Below, piece after piece: positions 9,873 to 18,982 of a stretch of 64,000 bases of DNA. Location of the stretch: contig JAHJJX010000027.1 of NCBI GenBank assembly GCA_018822665.1, positions 310,001 to 374,000 on the forward strand, written 5' to 3'. Position 1 is the stretch's first letter. Each line of letters starts with the position of its first letter. A program made the position numbers and the translations under genes. Origin of the DNA: a bacterium (GTDB taxonomy: Bacteria; Campylobacterota; Campylobacteria; Campylobacterales; Sulfurimonadaceae). Below the pieces are notes generated by a model. The model worked only from the letters and a program-made list of their open reading frames with translations. It searched no databases and was not told where the DNA came from.

Positions 9873-9881
9873 GGCAAGATT

Positions 9882-11438
9882 ATGAAATTATACAAAACAT
9901 CAATTTACGGGGCACTTTTTGCACTACTTTTATCAAATAACAGCTTTGCAGATTGTTCCTATGAACTCTTTAGCATCAGCTCAACCAACGATACTAAAAT
10001 TGTTGACTTTATTGATCAGCTGAGTGATGAATGTGAATTTAGTGTCATCATAACCGACCCTTTTGCGGAGAGATTTTTACAAACTAAGCTAAATAAAACA
10101 CATCTGAAAAACTTAACAATAGACGAAGTCTTGGATATAGTACTCCATGAAAATAATTTGTCCTATAAATTAGAAAACAACATATTGAAAATCTCATATC
10201 TAAGCACAAAAGTGTTTAGTATAGATTATATCTTATCACAAAGAAAAGGCACAGGAAGTACCGATATAACGCTGAGCTCATCTTCCTCACAAAATTCTAC
10301 TTCTCAAACAGGAGGAACTTCTTCAACATCAGGAAATTCATCCCAAAAGAACAATAGCTCAAATGCCGAGTCAGGTATTAAAATAGAATCTACTGATGAA
10401 GTTGTATTTTGGGAACAATTAGATTTAGAATTGCAGAGAGTTTTGAATAGTCCAGAAGATAGTTATACTGCAGGCGCACCCATCATCAATAAAAATGCTG
10501 GATTAATCACTGTGACTGCCACAACAAAACAAATGCAAAGATTTGAATCCTATTTAAATAGCCTACAGGATAAAGTTCAATTGCAAGTTTTGATTGATGT
10601 ACAACTTTTAACGGTTACTATGGCAGAAGGAAAAAGTACAGGTATAGATTGGAAACAACTTTATGCACTTCAAAATATGACTATTGAAGCCAATCACGGC
10701 AATGGAACAAAAACAAATGAAGATGGAACTTCCTATGATCCTACCAACTTTTTGACAATTAAAGCTGGCGGAACACTCAAAGAAGTAATTAAATTTTTGC
10801 AAACACAAGGGGATGTTAACTCAATTTCAAATCCTAAAGTCTTAACCTTAAATAATCAGCCGGCACTCATTACAGCAGGAACAGAATATTTTTACAAAAT
10901 TCAGCAATCAACGAATCAACAAGGTACAGGTGGAGGAATAGCGGCTACAACACAAAACGACCAAGTTAAATCTGTTTTTGCAGGTGTCCTGTTAGATATT
11001 ACCCCTGAAATTTCTGATGACAAAACTATCACATTAAAAATAAACCCTTCTTTGTCTGAAACAAGAACAGATTTATCGCAAGAAAGTTCAGCAGACAGAA
11101 AAATGCCACCTGATTTAACTCGTCGTCAACTTTCATCGGTTGTAACAGTAAAAGATGGAAATAGAATAATCTTAGGTGGATTAATCAACACAAGAAATAT
11201 CAACGAATCTAGTAAAGTGCCTATTTTAGGTGACATACCTGGGCTTAGTTATTTTTTTAAATATGAGGAAAAAATAAAACAAGTGGAGGAACTTGTAATT
11301 GTAATTGAGCCACATATTATAAACAAAGAAAAAAATGATTTATCTCTAAGCGATTTAGGGTATGAAGGGTTAACAGATAGTATTGTAAAAATAAAACACT
11401 CAACATCCAAAAAGGTAAAAGAGGCAAATGAAATCTAG
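9882..11438 (+). CDS. mshL: Outer-membrane secretin (MshL/PilQ/CtsD-like)
   Basis: Forms the outer-membrane channel of the pilus or DNA-uptake machine. Signal peptide at 1-23 (ends NNSFA before DCSYE). A short N-terminal domain is followed by a serine/threonine-rich linker (about 128-163) and the secretin domain, with the diagnostic VPILGDIPGLSYFF near 446-459. Length 518 matches MshL. Placed between MshK-like and MshM-like genes. It overlaps the next gene by 11 bases. Confidence 0.88.
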   Translation: MKLYKTSIYGALFALLLSNNSFADCSYELFSISSTNDTKIVDFIDQLSDECEFSVIITDPFAERFLQTKLNKTHLKNLTIDEVLDIVLHENNLSYKLENNILKISYLSTKVFSIDYILSQRKGTGSTDITLSSSSSQNSTSQTGGTSSTSGNSSQKNNSSNAESGIKIESTDEVVFWEQLDLELQRVLNSPEDSYTAGAPIINKNAGLITVTATTKQMQRFESYLNSLQDKVQLQVLIDVQLLTVTMAEGKSTGIDWKQLYALQNMTIEANHGNGTKTNEDGTSYDPTNFLTIKAGGTLKEVIKFLQTQGDVNSISNPKVLTLNNQPALITAGTEYFYKIQQSTNQQGTGGGIAATTQNDQVKSVFAGVLLDITPEISDDKTITLKINPSLSETRTDLSQESSADRKMPPDLTRRQLSSVVTVKDGNRIILGGLINTRNINESSKVPILGDIPGLSYFFKYEEKIKQVEELVIVIEPHIINKEKNDLSLSDLGYEGLTDSIVKIKHSTSKKVKEANEI

Positions 11439-12237
11439 TATCTTTGAGAGCTCTAAAAATGTTTTTTTAGATACTGTCAATGCTAAAGATTATATTCAAT
11501 TAGACAGAGTGTCTACTATTTATCAGTCATTAAAAAATTCAGTCAAAAAACCATTAAAAATGATTCTTTTGTATGGAAAACCAGGAACCGGTAAAAGTAT
11601 GTTTTTAAACAAACTCTATCATGATTTATCAGTCTCTCAAAAAGTGTACCTCTACTCTACCCCGATATTAGATGAAAGTGAATTTTTTAAAACACTGGCT
11701 CATGATATTCTTAATGTTAAATATAGAGGTGAACTTAACTTTACACAATTTATGGCTGTTGTAAATGAAAAGATGCTAAACGAAATTCCTCTTGTTCTTT
11801 TAGATGAAGCTCAACTCTATTCCAATGCATTGATGGAGAAAATCAGGCTTCTTTCAGACACAAGAAAAATAAAATTTGTAATTACTTTGCATAAAACAGA
11901 GAAAGAGGATTTAATAGCTAAAGAGCATTTTCAAACAAGAATTTGGGAAAGTATTGAACTTGAAAATGCTTCGAATGTTGAACTAAAAATTTATATACAA
12001 AAAAAACTTATGAAAGCAAACTGCTTTGATAGTGCAAATATGTTTCAAAACAAACCTGTAAATTTAATTCATAAGCTGACCAAGGGCAATTACAGAGATA
12101 CAAATAAGCTTCTCTATACATTGTTTGATATTTATGCCTCCTACGAAGAAAATAACTCCGTTAAAATAAATAAAAACAATATCTCAAATAAAATTATAGA
12201 AATGGCAGCACTTCACACAGGTTTGATACATGATTAA
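11428..12237 (+). CDS. mshM: AAA ATPase of ExeA/MshM type (CtsP-like)
   Basis: 269 residues. Walker A GKPGTGKS near 50-57 and Walker B LVLLDEAQ near 122-129, with a downstream sensor region FVITLHKTEKED. No transmembrane segment or peptidoglycan-binding domain is visible, so it is the short cytosolic form. Relatives are found in MSHA operons and as CtsP in the Campylobacter transformation locus. Overlaps both neighbours. Confidence 0.8.
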   Translation: MKSSIFESSKNVFLDTVNAKDYIQLDRVSTIYQSLKNSVKKPLKMILLYGKPGTGKSMFLNKLYHDLSVSQKVYLYSTPILDESEFFKTLAHDILNVKYRGELNFTQFMAVVNEKMLNEIPLVLLDEAQLYSNALMEKIRLLSDTRKIKFVITLHKTEKEDLIAKEHFQTRIWESIELENASNVELKIYIQKKLMKANCFDSANMFQNKPVNLIHKLTKGNYRDTNKLLYTLFDIYASYEENNSVKINKNNISNKIIEMAALHTGLIHD

Positions 12238-13105
12238 TATAAATGAATTAGAAAGCCGACAACTTAAATATAAGATAAAATCTTATATTCCACATGCCGT
12301 CATTATAGTGAGTCTTAGTGTTATTGCATTTGTTTCTTATGCTGTTTTAACCTCCAAATCAGTAGCAAATAAAAAAGATGAATTGATGCATTACACATCA
12401 AATACTCACGAAATGGCAATCGATACTGCGAAATCTATGCAAACTGTTGAAGAAAAAATTCTATCAGTTGAAAGAAAAACAGAAATAGCAAAGTCAAATG
12501 ATTTTAAGATGCAAAATACAGCACAAGAAATACAAATTCAGGACAAACCAATCAACAAAATAACAGAGAATGAAAAAAATGAGAATGAAAAAATGCTGCT
12601 TTCTCCATCTTTAGACTTTATGAAAAAAATAAATAATAATACTCTTCCTTATTATGAAAATATTACAGAAGATGAAAACATCAATATTTCGAATTCACAT
12701 AAGAAAGCTAAAGAAAAAGCAATGGAAGAAAAAGTAGAGTTAACAGAAGAACCAATAGTAGAAGAATCGAAAAAAACATCAATGAATATAACACGACAAA
12801 ATACCCACGAAGATATTAAGCATGTTATCGCAAGATTTAAAAAAAATAATAATCCCGCGCTTAGTTTGTTTGTTGCAAAAAAATATTATGAAATAGGTGA
12901 TTACCACAAGTCATATAATTATGCTTTGATAACAAATGAAATAAATAATAATATTGATGCCAGTTGGATAGTTTTTGCTAAATCGCTTGTAAAGCTAAAT
13001 AAAAAAGATATGGCAATAAAAACCTTAAAACAATATATTGAATATTCAAACTCTGGTCAGGCAAAAATTTTACTTGATGAGATTATGTCAGGAAAATTCC
13101 AATGA
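12230..13105 (+). CDS. Membrane-anchored TPR protein (MshN position)
   Basis: 291 residues with one membrane anchor at about 20-40 (HAVIIVSLSVIAFVSYAVL), a long Lys/Glu-rich periplasmic linker (about 45-195), and a C-terminal helical-repeat region with TPR character (ALSLFVAKKYYEIGDYHKSYNYALITNE). MshN of Vibrio has the same anchor-linker-TPR plan. It carries the only copy in this cluster of the repeated word TTCCACATGCC (12288-12298, encoding IPHA). It overlaps both neighbours by a few bases. Confidence 0.55.
   Translation: MININELESRQLKYKIKSYIPHAVIIVSLSVIAFVSYAVLTSKSVANKKDELMHYTSNTHEMAIDTAKSMQTVEEKILSVERKTEIAKSNDFKMQNTAQEIQIQDKPINKITENEKNENEKMLLSPSLDFMKKINNNTLPYYENITEDENINISNSHKKAKEKAMEEKVELTEEPIVEESKKTSMNITRQNTHEDIKHVIARFKKNNNPALSLFVAKKYYEIGDYHKSYNYALITNEINNNIDASWIVFAKSLVKLNKKDMAIKTLKQYIEYSNSGQAKILLDEIMSGKFQ
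12288..12298 (+). repeat. TTCCACATGCC word
   Basis: Exact copy in the MshN-like gene, read as IPHA. The only copy in the first 16 kb. Confidence 0.85.
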
Positions 13106-13644
13106 AAATAATTATTATTTTATCTATCGTAATAAGTTTATATGCTGATACAATTCAAGATATGTTTAATTTATATCAAAATAAAAAGTATGAAGATGTT
13201 TGTACAATAGGCTATGATAATTTCAAAAAATACAAGCAAGATGAAGAATTTGTATCTCTCTATGCTTTTGCCTGTCTTAATTCAGATAGTATAGACAGGT
13301 TGGCTGTACCAATTGTCATACTTAAATTATCAAAAGAATCCCGAGCCAATTCAGCTTATTTTTCAGTCATATTGATGCAAAAAAAATTACTTTATCACGC
13401 ATTAATAGATAATTATGACCTATCGTCTTTAAGCCTTCCTACGACTGATTACGTACTTTCAAAAGTTTTTGACTTATATTCAAAATTAGACAAAAAAGAT
13501 AAAAGAGCATTTTATCTTTTTGAAGACAAGAACGATTATAAGCTTACATACAAGCTTTATGTTACAAGAGATGATAATTTAAATAAAATAGTTATTGAAG
13601 AGTTTTATGATACAATCGCTGTAAAGCGACATGTTTACTGGTAG
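13102..13644 (+). CDS. Secreted protein of unknown function in the pilus cluster
   Basis: 180 residues, not recognised. The first 15 residues (MKIIIILSIVISLYA) form a signal peptide without a lipobox cysteine. The mature part has helical-repeat character (MFNLYQNKKYEDVCTIGYDNFKKY). It overlaps the MshN-like gene by 4 bases and ends 9 bases before the ATPase gene, so it belongs to the operon. No equivalent stands between mshN and mshE in Vibrio; the Campylobacter cts operon also has a small extra gene in about this place, which may correspond. Confidence 0.6.
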   Translation: MKIIIILSIVISLYADTIQDMFNLYQNKKYEDVCTIGYDNFKKYKQDEEFVSLYAFACLNSDSIDRLAVPIVILKLSKESRANSAYFSVILMQKKLLYHALIDNYDLSSLSLPTTDYVLSKVFDLYSKLDKKDKRAFYLFEDKNDYKLTYKLYVTRDDNLNKIVIEEFYDTIAVKRHVYW

Positions 13645-13653
13645 GAAAGAGCT

Positions 13654-15390
13654 ATGGATAGAATAACAAAAGATTTACTTGATAATGGCTCCATCATGCA
13701 GGCTCAGGTTGATAGACTTTTAGCCAAGGGCATTAGTACCGATTTAATTTTGAGAGATATCACCTTATCTGGATTTATGACTATGGATAGGCTTGTTCGC
13801 TACATAGTGGACAGAATACGAGCAGGTGTATATGAATTGTCCATCATAGATAATTATAGCTACATTAACGAGCAGCATGTATTAGAAAAACTTGCGCAAG
13901 AAGAAGATTTGCTCTTTGTTGATTTAGATTCAATTGATATGGATTATAAACTTATAGAAAGAATTTTATTAACGCAACTCAAAAAGTATAATGCTTTACC
14001 GATTTCAGAAGATGACATGAGTATCACCGTAGTATTTAATGACCCGTTAAATATTGAAGCTCAAGAATCTATCCAAAGGCTCATTCCAAGAAAAATACTT
14101 AAAGTAGCAGTTGCTACAAAAAAACAGATTCAGTCTTATTTATTTAAAGTTGAATTAAAAGACAGTGTTAAAGGTTTAATAAAAAAAATAAGAGATGAGT
14201 TAAATTCTATCAACAGTATAGAAGAGCAACAAGAGGCCTCTTCTATACTTCTTTTAATTGATGTTGTTTTAAGAGCGTGCATAAAAGGGCGTGCTAGTGA
14301 TATTCACATAGAACCCACAGAAAAAAACTGTGTTGTACGTGGGCGGGTTGATGGAAAATTAACTGAAATGTTCATATTTGAAAAAGATATATATCCTCCT
14401 CTTGCTTCAAGACTAAAACTGTTGGCAAATCTTGATATAGCTGAAAAAAGAAAACCACAAGATGGTCGTTTTTCAACTGCTGTAGGTGCACAAGAATATG
14501 ATTTTCGTATATCTACCCTTCCAATTCTTTATGGGGAATCCATTGTAATGCGTGTTCTCGACAAACAAAAAGCACTTGTAAAACTTGAAGATGCTGGCAT
14601 GGACAGTGTAAGCTACCGTAAATTTAGACAAGGGCTCAAAGCTCCGTATGGAATTATTTTAGTCACCGGACCAACGGGTAGCGGAAAAACTACTACATTA
14701 TACGGTGCATTGAATGAATTGAGAAATGTTGAAGACAAGGTTATTACAGTTGAAGACCCTGTTGAATACAGGATGAATCTTATTCAACAAGTTCAAGTGA
14801 ATCCAAAAGTCGGCCTTACTTTTTCGGCTGCCTTGCGTTCTATACTAAGACAAGATCCTGATAAAATTATGATTGGTGAAATTCGTGATCAAGAAACACT
14901 TGAAATAGCAATTAAAGCAGCACTAACCGGGCACTTGGTTATTTCAACGCTTCATACAAACGACTCCATAAGTGCTATTCCGAGAATGGCCGATATGGGA
15001 GTTCAGCACTATTTAATCAGTGGTGCACTAGTAGCCATACAAGCACAAAGGCTTGTTAGAAAAATTTGCACCTATTGTAAAGTTGAAGAGATTCTTCCAT
15101 CTGCTACTTTGGAAGAATTAAAAGGTTATCTTCCGGCAAATGCAAAATTTTATACGGGCACCGGCTGTAAAGAATGCAATGACAGTGGCTATATGGGAAG
15201 AGAAATGATATGTGAAGTATTAAATATTTCAGAAAAACTTTCTAGTCTTATAGCAAAGGGCGCATCCAAAGATGCGATGTTAGCACAAGCTATCAATGAC
15301 GGCTTTATAGGAATATTTGAAAATGGCATTCAAAAAGCACTTGATGGTATAACTAGTATCGAAGAGATATTAAAGGTAGCAAAAGGATGA
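13654..15390 (+). CDS. mshE: Type IV pilus / type II secretion assembly ATPase (MshE/GspE/CtsE-like)
   Basis: Hexameric motor that powers pilus extension or pseudopilus growth. 578 residues: N-terminal MshEN-like domain (1-170), Walker A GPTGSGKTTT near 340, Asp box EDPVEYR, Walker B IMIGEIRDQET near 405, His box LVISTLHTND, and a tetracysteine zinc site CTYC (about 472) with CKEC (about 504). All catalytic elements are intact. The stop overlaps the start of the platform gene by 4 bases. Confidence 0.93.
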   Translation: MDRITKDLLDNGSIMQAQVDRLLAKGISTDLILRDITLSGFMTMDRLVRYIVDRIRAGVYELSIIDNYSYINEQHVLEKLAQEEDLLFVDLDSIDMDYKLIERILLTQLKKYNALPISEDDMSITVVFNDPLNIEAQESIQRLIPRKILKVAVATKKQIQSYLFKVELKDSVKGLIKKIRDELNSINSIEEQQEASSILLLIDVVLRACIKGRASDIHIEPTEKNCVVRGRVDGKLTEMFIFEKDIYPPLASRLKLLANLDIAEKRKPQDGRFSTAVGAQEYDFRISTLPILYGESIVMRVLDKQKALVKLEDAGMDSVSYRKFRQGLKAPYGIILVTGPTGSGKTTTLYGALNELRNVEDKVITVEDPVEYRMNLIQQVQVNPKVGLTFSAALRSILRQDPDKIMIGEIRDQETLEIAIKAALTGHLVISTLHTNDSISAIPRMADMGVQHYLISGALVAIQAQRLVRKICTYCKVEEILPSATLEELKGYLPANAKFYTGTGCKECNDSGYMGREMICEVLNISEKLSSLIAKGASKDAMLAQAINDGFIGIFENGIQKALDGITSIEEILKVAKG

Positions 15391-16631
15391 AATACTTTAT
15401 AGTAACAGTACTGACAAAAGGAAAGAAAGAAGATATTCCTTTGTATGCAACAGATAGAAAAGAAGCAAATAATTATGCAAAGTTAAAACATTCTGGCATT
15501 GTTATCAAAGTTGTTGAGGCTACCGAACCCTTAGAAGCACAACTTAAAAGATTCAAGACTAATTTTTTACAAAACATACAAAAAAGAAAAATTAAGCCGG
15601 ATGCTCTCATTGCTGCTATTAGACAACTCGCGGTTATGACAAATGCTGGTATATCCATACACGATTCATTAAATGAAATTGCAAAATCTACTCAAGATGC
15701 AAGTCTAAAATTTGTTTTTTCAAAGCTTGCCGATGATATTAACTCTGGATATTCATTGTCAGCGTCAATGGAGAATTTTCGTTTTGAACTTGGTAACTTA
15801 GCTATTGCGATGGTCCAACTGGGTGAAAAAACGGGTAATCTGGATGAATCGTTATATTCATTGGCAAATATGCTAGAAGAGATTCGGGCAAATGTTATTA
15901 AGTTTAAAAAAGCTATGGCGTATCCAAGAAATGTAATGATTGCCATGGCTATTGCATTTGTCGTGTTAATTTCTTATGTTGTGCCAGAGTTTAAAGCTAT
16001 CTTTGAAGAATTAAATGCTGATCTTCCGCTGCCCACACAAATATTATTAACATTAGAACATTTATTTAATAATTATGGCCCTTACGTTTTGGCTGTTTTA
16101 ATTGTGGCAGTTATAATGTTTAAATATCTGATAAATAATCATAAACATATACGCTATAAATGGCATGAGCTTTTGTTAAAAGTATATCTCATTAAAAGTG
16201 TTATCATGTATGCTACATTAAGCCGTTTTACACTCGTTTTTTCAGAACTTGTTAAAGCTGGTATTCCAATAGCTGAAGCTCTAGACACTTCAATATCTAT
16301 GATTGACAATCTTCCTCTCAAAAGTAAACTTTCATCTGTAAGAATGACTGTTGAGAAAGGTGGAACACTCAATAAGGGCCTACAAGATACCGGACTATTT
16401 GAAAATATGATTATTCAAATGATTTCAGCAGGGGAAGACGGTGGCGCACTCGATGCAATGATGAGTAAGGTTGCCGAATATTTTAAAATGCGATTTGACG
16501 CAATTATCGACGGTTTATCCGAGGCGATAGAACCTATAATGCTGCTTATTATCGCATCAATGGTTATACTCCTCGCACTTGGTATATTTTTACCTATGTG
16601 GGACATGGGGAATGCTGTTCAGGGGAGATAG
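15387..16631 (+). CDS. mshG: Inner-membrane platform protein (MshG/GspF/PilC/CtsF-like)
   Basis: Polytopic protein on which the assembly ATPase acts. 414 residues with two T2SSF domains: the first starts around ALIAAIRQLAVMTNAGISI, the second around SRFTLVFSELVKAGIPIAEAL, with membrane segments near 185-205, 233-250 and 383-405. Last gene of the cluster. No pilin, minor pilin or prepilin peptidase gene follows, so these must lie elsewhere. Confidence 0.9.
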   Translation: MKYFIVTVLTKGKKEDIPLYATDRKEANNYAKLKHSGIVIKVVEATEPLEAQLKRFKTNFLQNIQKRKIKPDALIAAIRQLAVMTNAGISIHDSLNEIAKSTQDASLKFVFSKLADDINSGYSLSASMENFRFELGNLAIAMVQLGEKTGNLDESLYSLANMLEEIRANVIKFKKAMAYPRNVMIAMAIAFVVLISYVVPEFKAIFEELNADLPLPTQILLTLEHLFNNYGPYVLAVLIVAVIMFKYLINNHKHIRYKWHELLLKVYLIKSVIMYATLSRFTLVFSELVKAGIPIAEALDTSISMIDNLPLKSKLSSVRMTVEKGGTLNKGLQDTGLFENMIIQMISAGEDGGALDAMMSKVAEYFKMRFDAIIDGLSEAIEPIMLLIIASMVILLALGIFLPMWDMGNAVQGR

Positions 16632-16672
16632 GAGATATCCCTTTCTCTTCTTGTTTCAGATAGCAATGAAAA

Positions 16673-17248
16673 TTATTCTTTAATTTCAACCAATCTGTCT
16701 ATTTTATTTAAAAAATTATTCATCTCCGATTCAGATGATTTTATTTTAAATACAGCCCCTGCATCAAATATTTTTTCAATAATTTCAATTCCACATGCCT
16801 GACATTCGTACTCTAATATTCTTAGATTAGAATATTCAAAATAAATTGTTTTAAACGTCTCTTGTTTATATTGCACGAATGTGGCAGAATTTAAAACTAA
16901 ATTGATTGCATCACTGTAGGCCCTCACCAAGCCTCCTGTTCCTAATTTTGTTCCACCAAAATATCGGACTGTTATCACAGCCGTATTAATAATATCAGCA
17001 CCTTGAAGCACAAAAAGTGTCGGTTTTCCTGAAGTTCCTTTTGGTTCTCCGTCATCACTTGAATATTCTACTATCTGATTTAATGTATTTAAATACCTAT
17101 AAGCAACAACAAAATGCCTTGCCTTAGGATGTAAGCGCTTTAGATTTTGTAATGCCATCTCATACTCAGAGAATGGAAAAATATGCGCGATAAACCTGGA
17201 TTGCTTTACTTCTAAAGTTTCCATATGCGCAGTATTTACAAATTTCAT
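16673..17248 (-). CDS. yigZ: YigZ/IMPACT family protein
   Basis: 191 residues, conserved protein of the UPF0029/IMPACT family, with the core SSDDGEPKGTSGKP and TAVITVRYFGGTKLGTGG. The E. coli crystal structure suggests nucleic-acid binding, but the biochemical role is not settled. Convergent with the pilus operon. Contains one exact copy of TTCCACATGCC (16789-16799, on the opposite strand to the gene, read as ACGIE). Confidence 0.9.
   Translation of the reverse strand: MKFVNTAHMETLEVKQSRFIAHIFPFSEYEMALQNLKRLHPKARHFVVAYRYLNTLNQIVEYSSDDGEPKGTSGKPTLFVLQGADIINTAVITVRYFGGTKLGTGGLVRAYSDAINLVLNSATFVQYKQETFKTIYFEYSNLRILEYECQACGIEIIEKIFDAGAVFKIKSSESEMNNFLNKIDRLVEIKE
16789..16799 (+). repeat. TTCCACATGCC word
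   Basis: Exact copy inside yigZ, on the strand opposite to the gene, read as ACGIE. Confidence 0.85.
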
Positions 17249-17316
17249 TGATAATTATTCATTTCTATCTCATTTGCATTTGCAGGATTTTTTTATCTTC
17301 CCGGCAGATGTAATTT

Positions 17317-18027
17317 TTATGCTATATTTGTAAAAACTCTTTGTACATCTTCATCATCTTCTAGTCTTTCTAAAATTTTATCTATTTCTGCTTGTTGTTT
17401 TTCAGAAATTGTTATAGGCGTATTGGCCATTCTTTCCAAATTTGCTTTTGTTACCTCAATACCCATTCCCTCAAGTGCTTCATTTAAGGTACCAAAATTC
17501 GTGTAATCCGAAGTTACTAAGCCAATGTTATCTTCAGCTTCAATCTCTTCAAGTCCTGCATCTATAAGCTCTAGCTCTAGCTCTTCTAAATCCATCTCAT
17601 CTTTTAAAGAAAACTCAATAACAGCTTTTCTGCTGAACATAAACTCTAAAGAACCGTTTGTAAGCATTTCCCCGCCATTTTTGCTCAAAATACTTTTTAC
17701 ATTAGCAACAGTTCTCGTATTGTTGTCAGTAGCACACTCTATAAAAAGTAAAACACCATGAGGAGCTTTTCCTTCAAAATTCACCTCTATCATGCTTGCC
17801 GTGTCTTTAGAAGTAGCTCTTTTTATTGCCGCTTCTATATTATCTTTAGGCATATTTTCAGCTTTGGCATTCATGATAGCCGTACGCAGTTTTGAATTCA
17901 TATCTGGATCTGTTCCGCCATCTTTGGCAGCCATAGTAATAATTTTACCTAATTTAGGAAACAGCTTAGACATCGCTCCCCATCTTTTTAATTTTGATGC
18001 TTTTCTATATTCAAACGCTCTACCCAT
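17317..18027 (-). CDS. yebC: YebC/PmpR family protein (ribosome-associated factor or regulator)
   Basis: 236 residues with the invariant N-terminus [21 protein letters not shown] shortened here to its key part [11 protein letters not shown], then [14 protein letters not shown] and the AIKRAT segment. Members have been described as DNA-binding regulators and as factors easing translation of proline stretches; the sequence does not decide. Stands alone between yigZ and a small gene. Confidence 0.95.
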   Translation of the reverse strand: MGRAFEYRKASKLKRWGAMSKLFPKLGKIITMAAKDGGTDPDMNSKLRTAIMNAKAENMPKDNIEAAIKRATSKDTASMIEVNFEGKAPHGVLLFIECATDNNTRTVANVKSILSKNGGEMLTNGSLEFMFSRKAVIEFSLKDEMDLEELELELIDAGLEEIEAEDNIGLVTSDYTNFGTLNEALEGMGIEVTKANLERMANTPITISEKQQAEIDKILERLEDDEDVQRVFTNIA

Positions 18028-18078
18028 AAAATTTTTCCTTCATTCATTATGCTTGAAATTATACCAACTTTTTATATA

Positions 18079-18426
18079 TCAACTCAATTGTGATATGCTT
18101 AAGGCTCCATTTTCGCTATAATCCACATAAATTTTACTAGATTCATCACCTTTAACTAAATTAAAAGTTAATTTTCTCTCTTCAATGCTTTTATTTTTCA
18201 AAAGCTCAATATTATAATCTTTTAAAGAAACGCTCAAAACATCAACAATTTTTGAACTTAATTTTAACCAGTGCCTCTCCAGCGTTTCTTCATCTTCTAA
18301 AAATAATCCGCTTTCATCATATTCTATTTCTTTAGCTTGATCTGAAACACGATTTAGCTTATCAAATAATCTCTGTGAATCTATAAAACTCTCTTTTAAT
18401 ATCTCATAATCTTCTTTGTTTAACAT
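18079..18426 (-). CDS. Small acidic hypothetical protein
   Basis: 115 residues, not recognised. Charged and helical in the first two thirds (KLNRVSDQAKEIEYDESGLF), with a short beta-like C-terminus. No signal peptide, membrane segment or cysteine motif. Divergent from the next gene with a 64-base spacer holding both starts. Coding is plausible from its length and its fit between neighbours without overlap. Confidence 0.55.
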   Translation of the reverse strand: MLNKEDYEILKESFIDSQRLFDKLNRVSDQAKEIEYDESGLFLEDEETLERHWLKLSSKIVDVLSVSLKDYNIELLKNKSIEERKLTFNLVKGDESSKIYVDYSENGALSISQLS

Positions 18427-18490
18427 TTTAATACCTTATGGAAACTATCTTTAAAATTTAAAGATGTATAATACCATATAAGGAGTTTTA

Positions 18491-18982
18491 ATGCGTCTTA
18501 TTTTTAGGTTGAAACATTATCTTTTTAATGCATTCCGTGAGGTTTTTGTGCATCATCATGGTTCCTTGGAGTTCCGTGCCAAAATGCTTGCACTAGTAAT
18601 AACAGCGAATGAAAATTCAAAAGTTGAAGATTATATTATTGTTAAAAATATCGGAATGGATATATACAAGAATGATGAAGAGAGGGCCAACCTTTTAATG
18701 CTGACAACCAAGGAACTTGCAAATAAAATCAAAGAAGAGAGTGGATTGGACATTGATACTTTGGTTTCAAACATACAAAAAGAATTAAAAATAGTACCGA
18801 GGTACGCAAAAAAAATTGACACTGCGTCCTTGAGACAATTAATTAATTCGGCAAACGACAGAGATACTGTAGCATATCAGGAAAATATTTTGGAATTTTT
18901 ACAAAATATAAAAGATGAGACGCTCCATACAAAACAATCTCAAATAGATGAGGACGAAAAGAAATTAAAAATTAAGTCCTAA
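18491..18982 (+). CDS. Hypothetical protein, all-helical, possibly TerB-like
   Basis: 163 residues, mostly helical, cytosolic. The segment RAKMLALVITANENSKVEDY with the following acidic helix resembles the TerB fold (tellurite-resistance protein B), but the match is loose. AGGAG lies 8 bases before the ATG, so translation is credible. The 3' end overlaps the convergent ttcA-like gene by 4 bases. Function unknown. Confidence 0.6.
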   Translation: MRLIFRLKHYLFNAFREVFVHHHGSLEFRAKMLALVITANENSKVEDYIIVKNIGMDIYKNDEERANLLMLTTKELANKIKEESGLDIDTLVSNIQKELKIVPRYAKKIDTASLRQLINSANDRDTVAYQENILEFLQNIKDETLHTKQSQIDEDEKKLKIKS

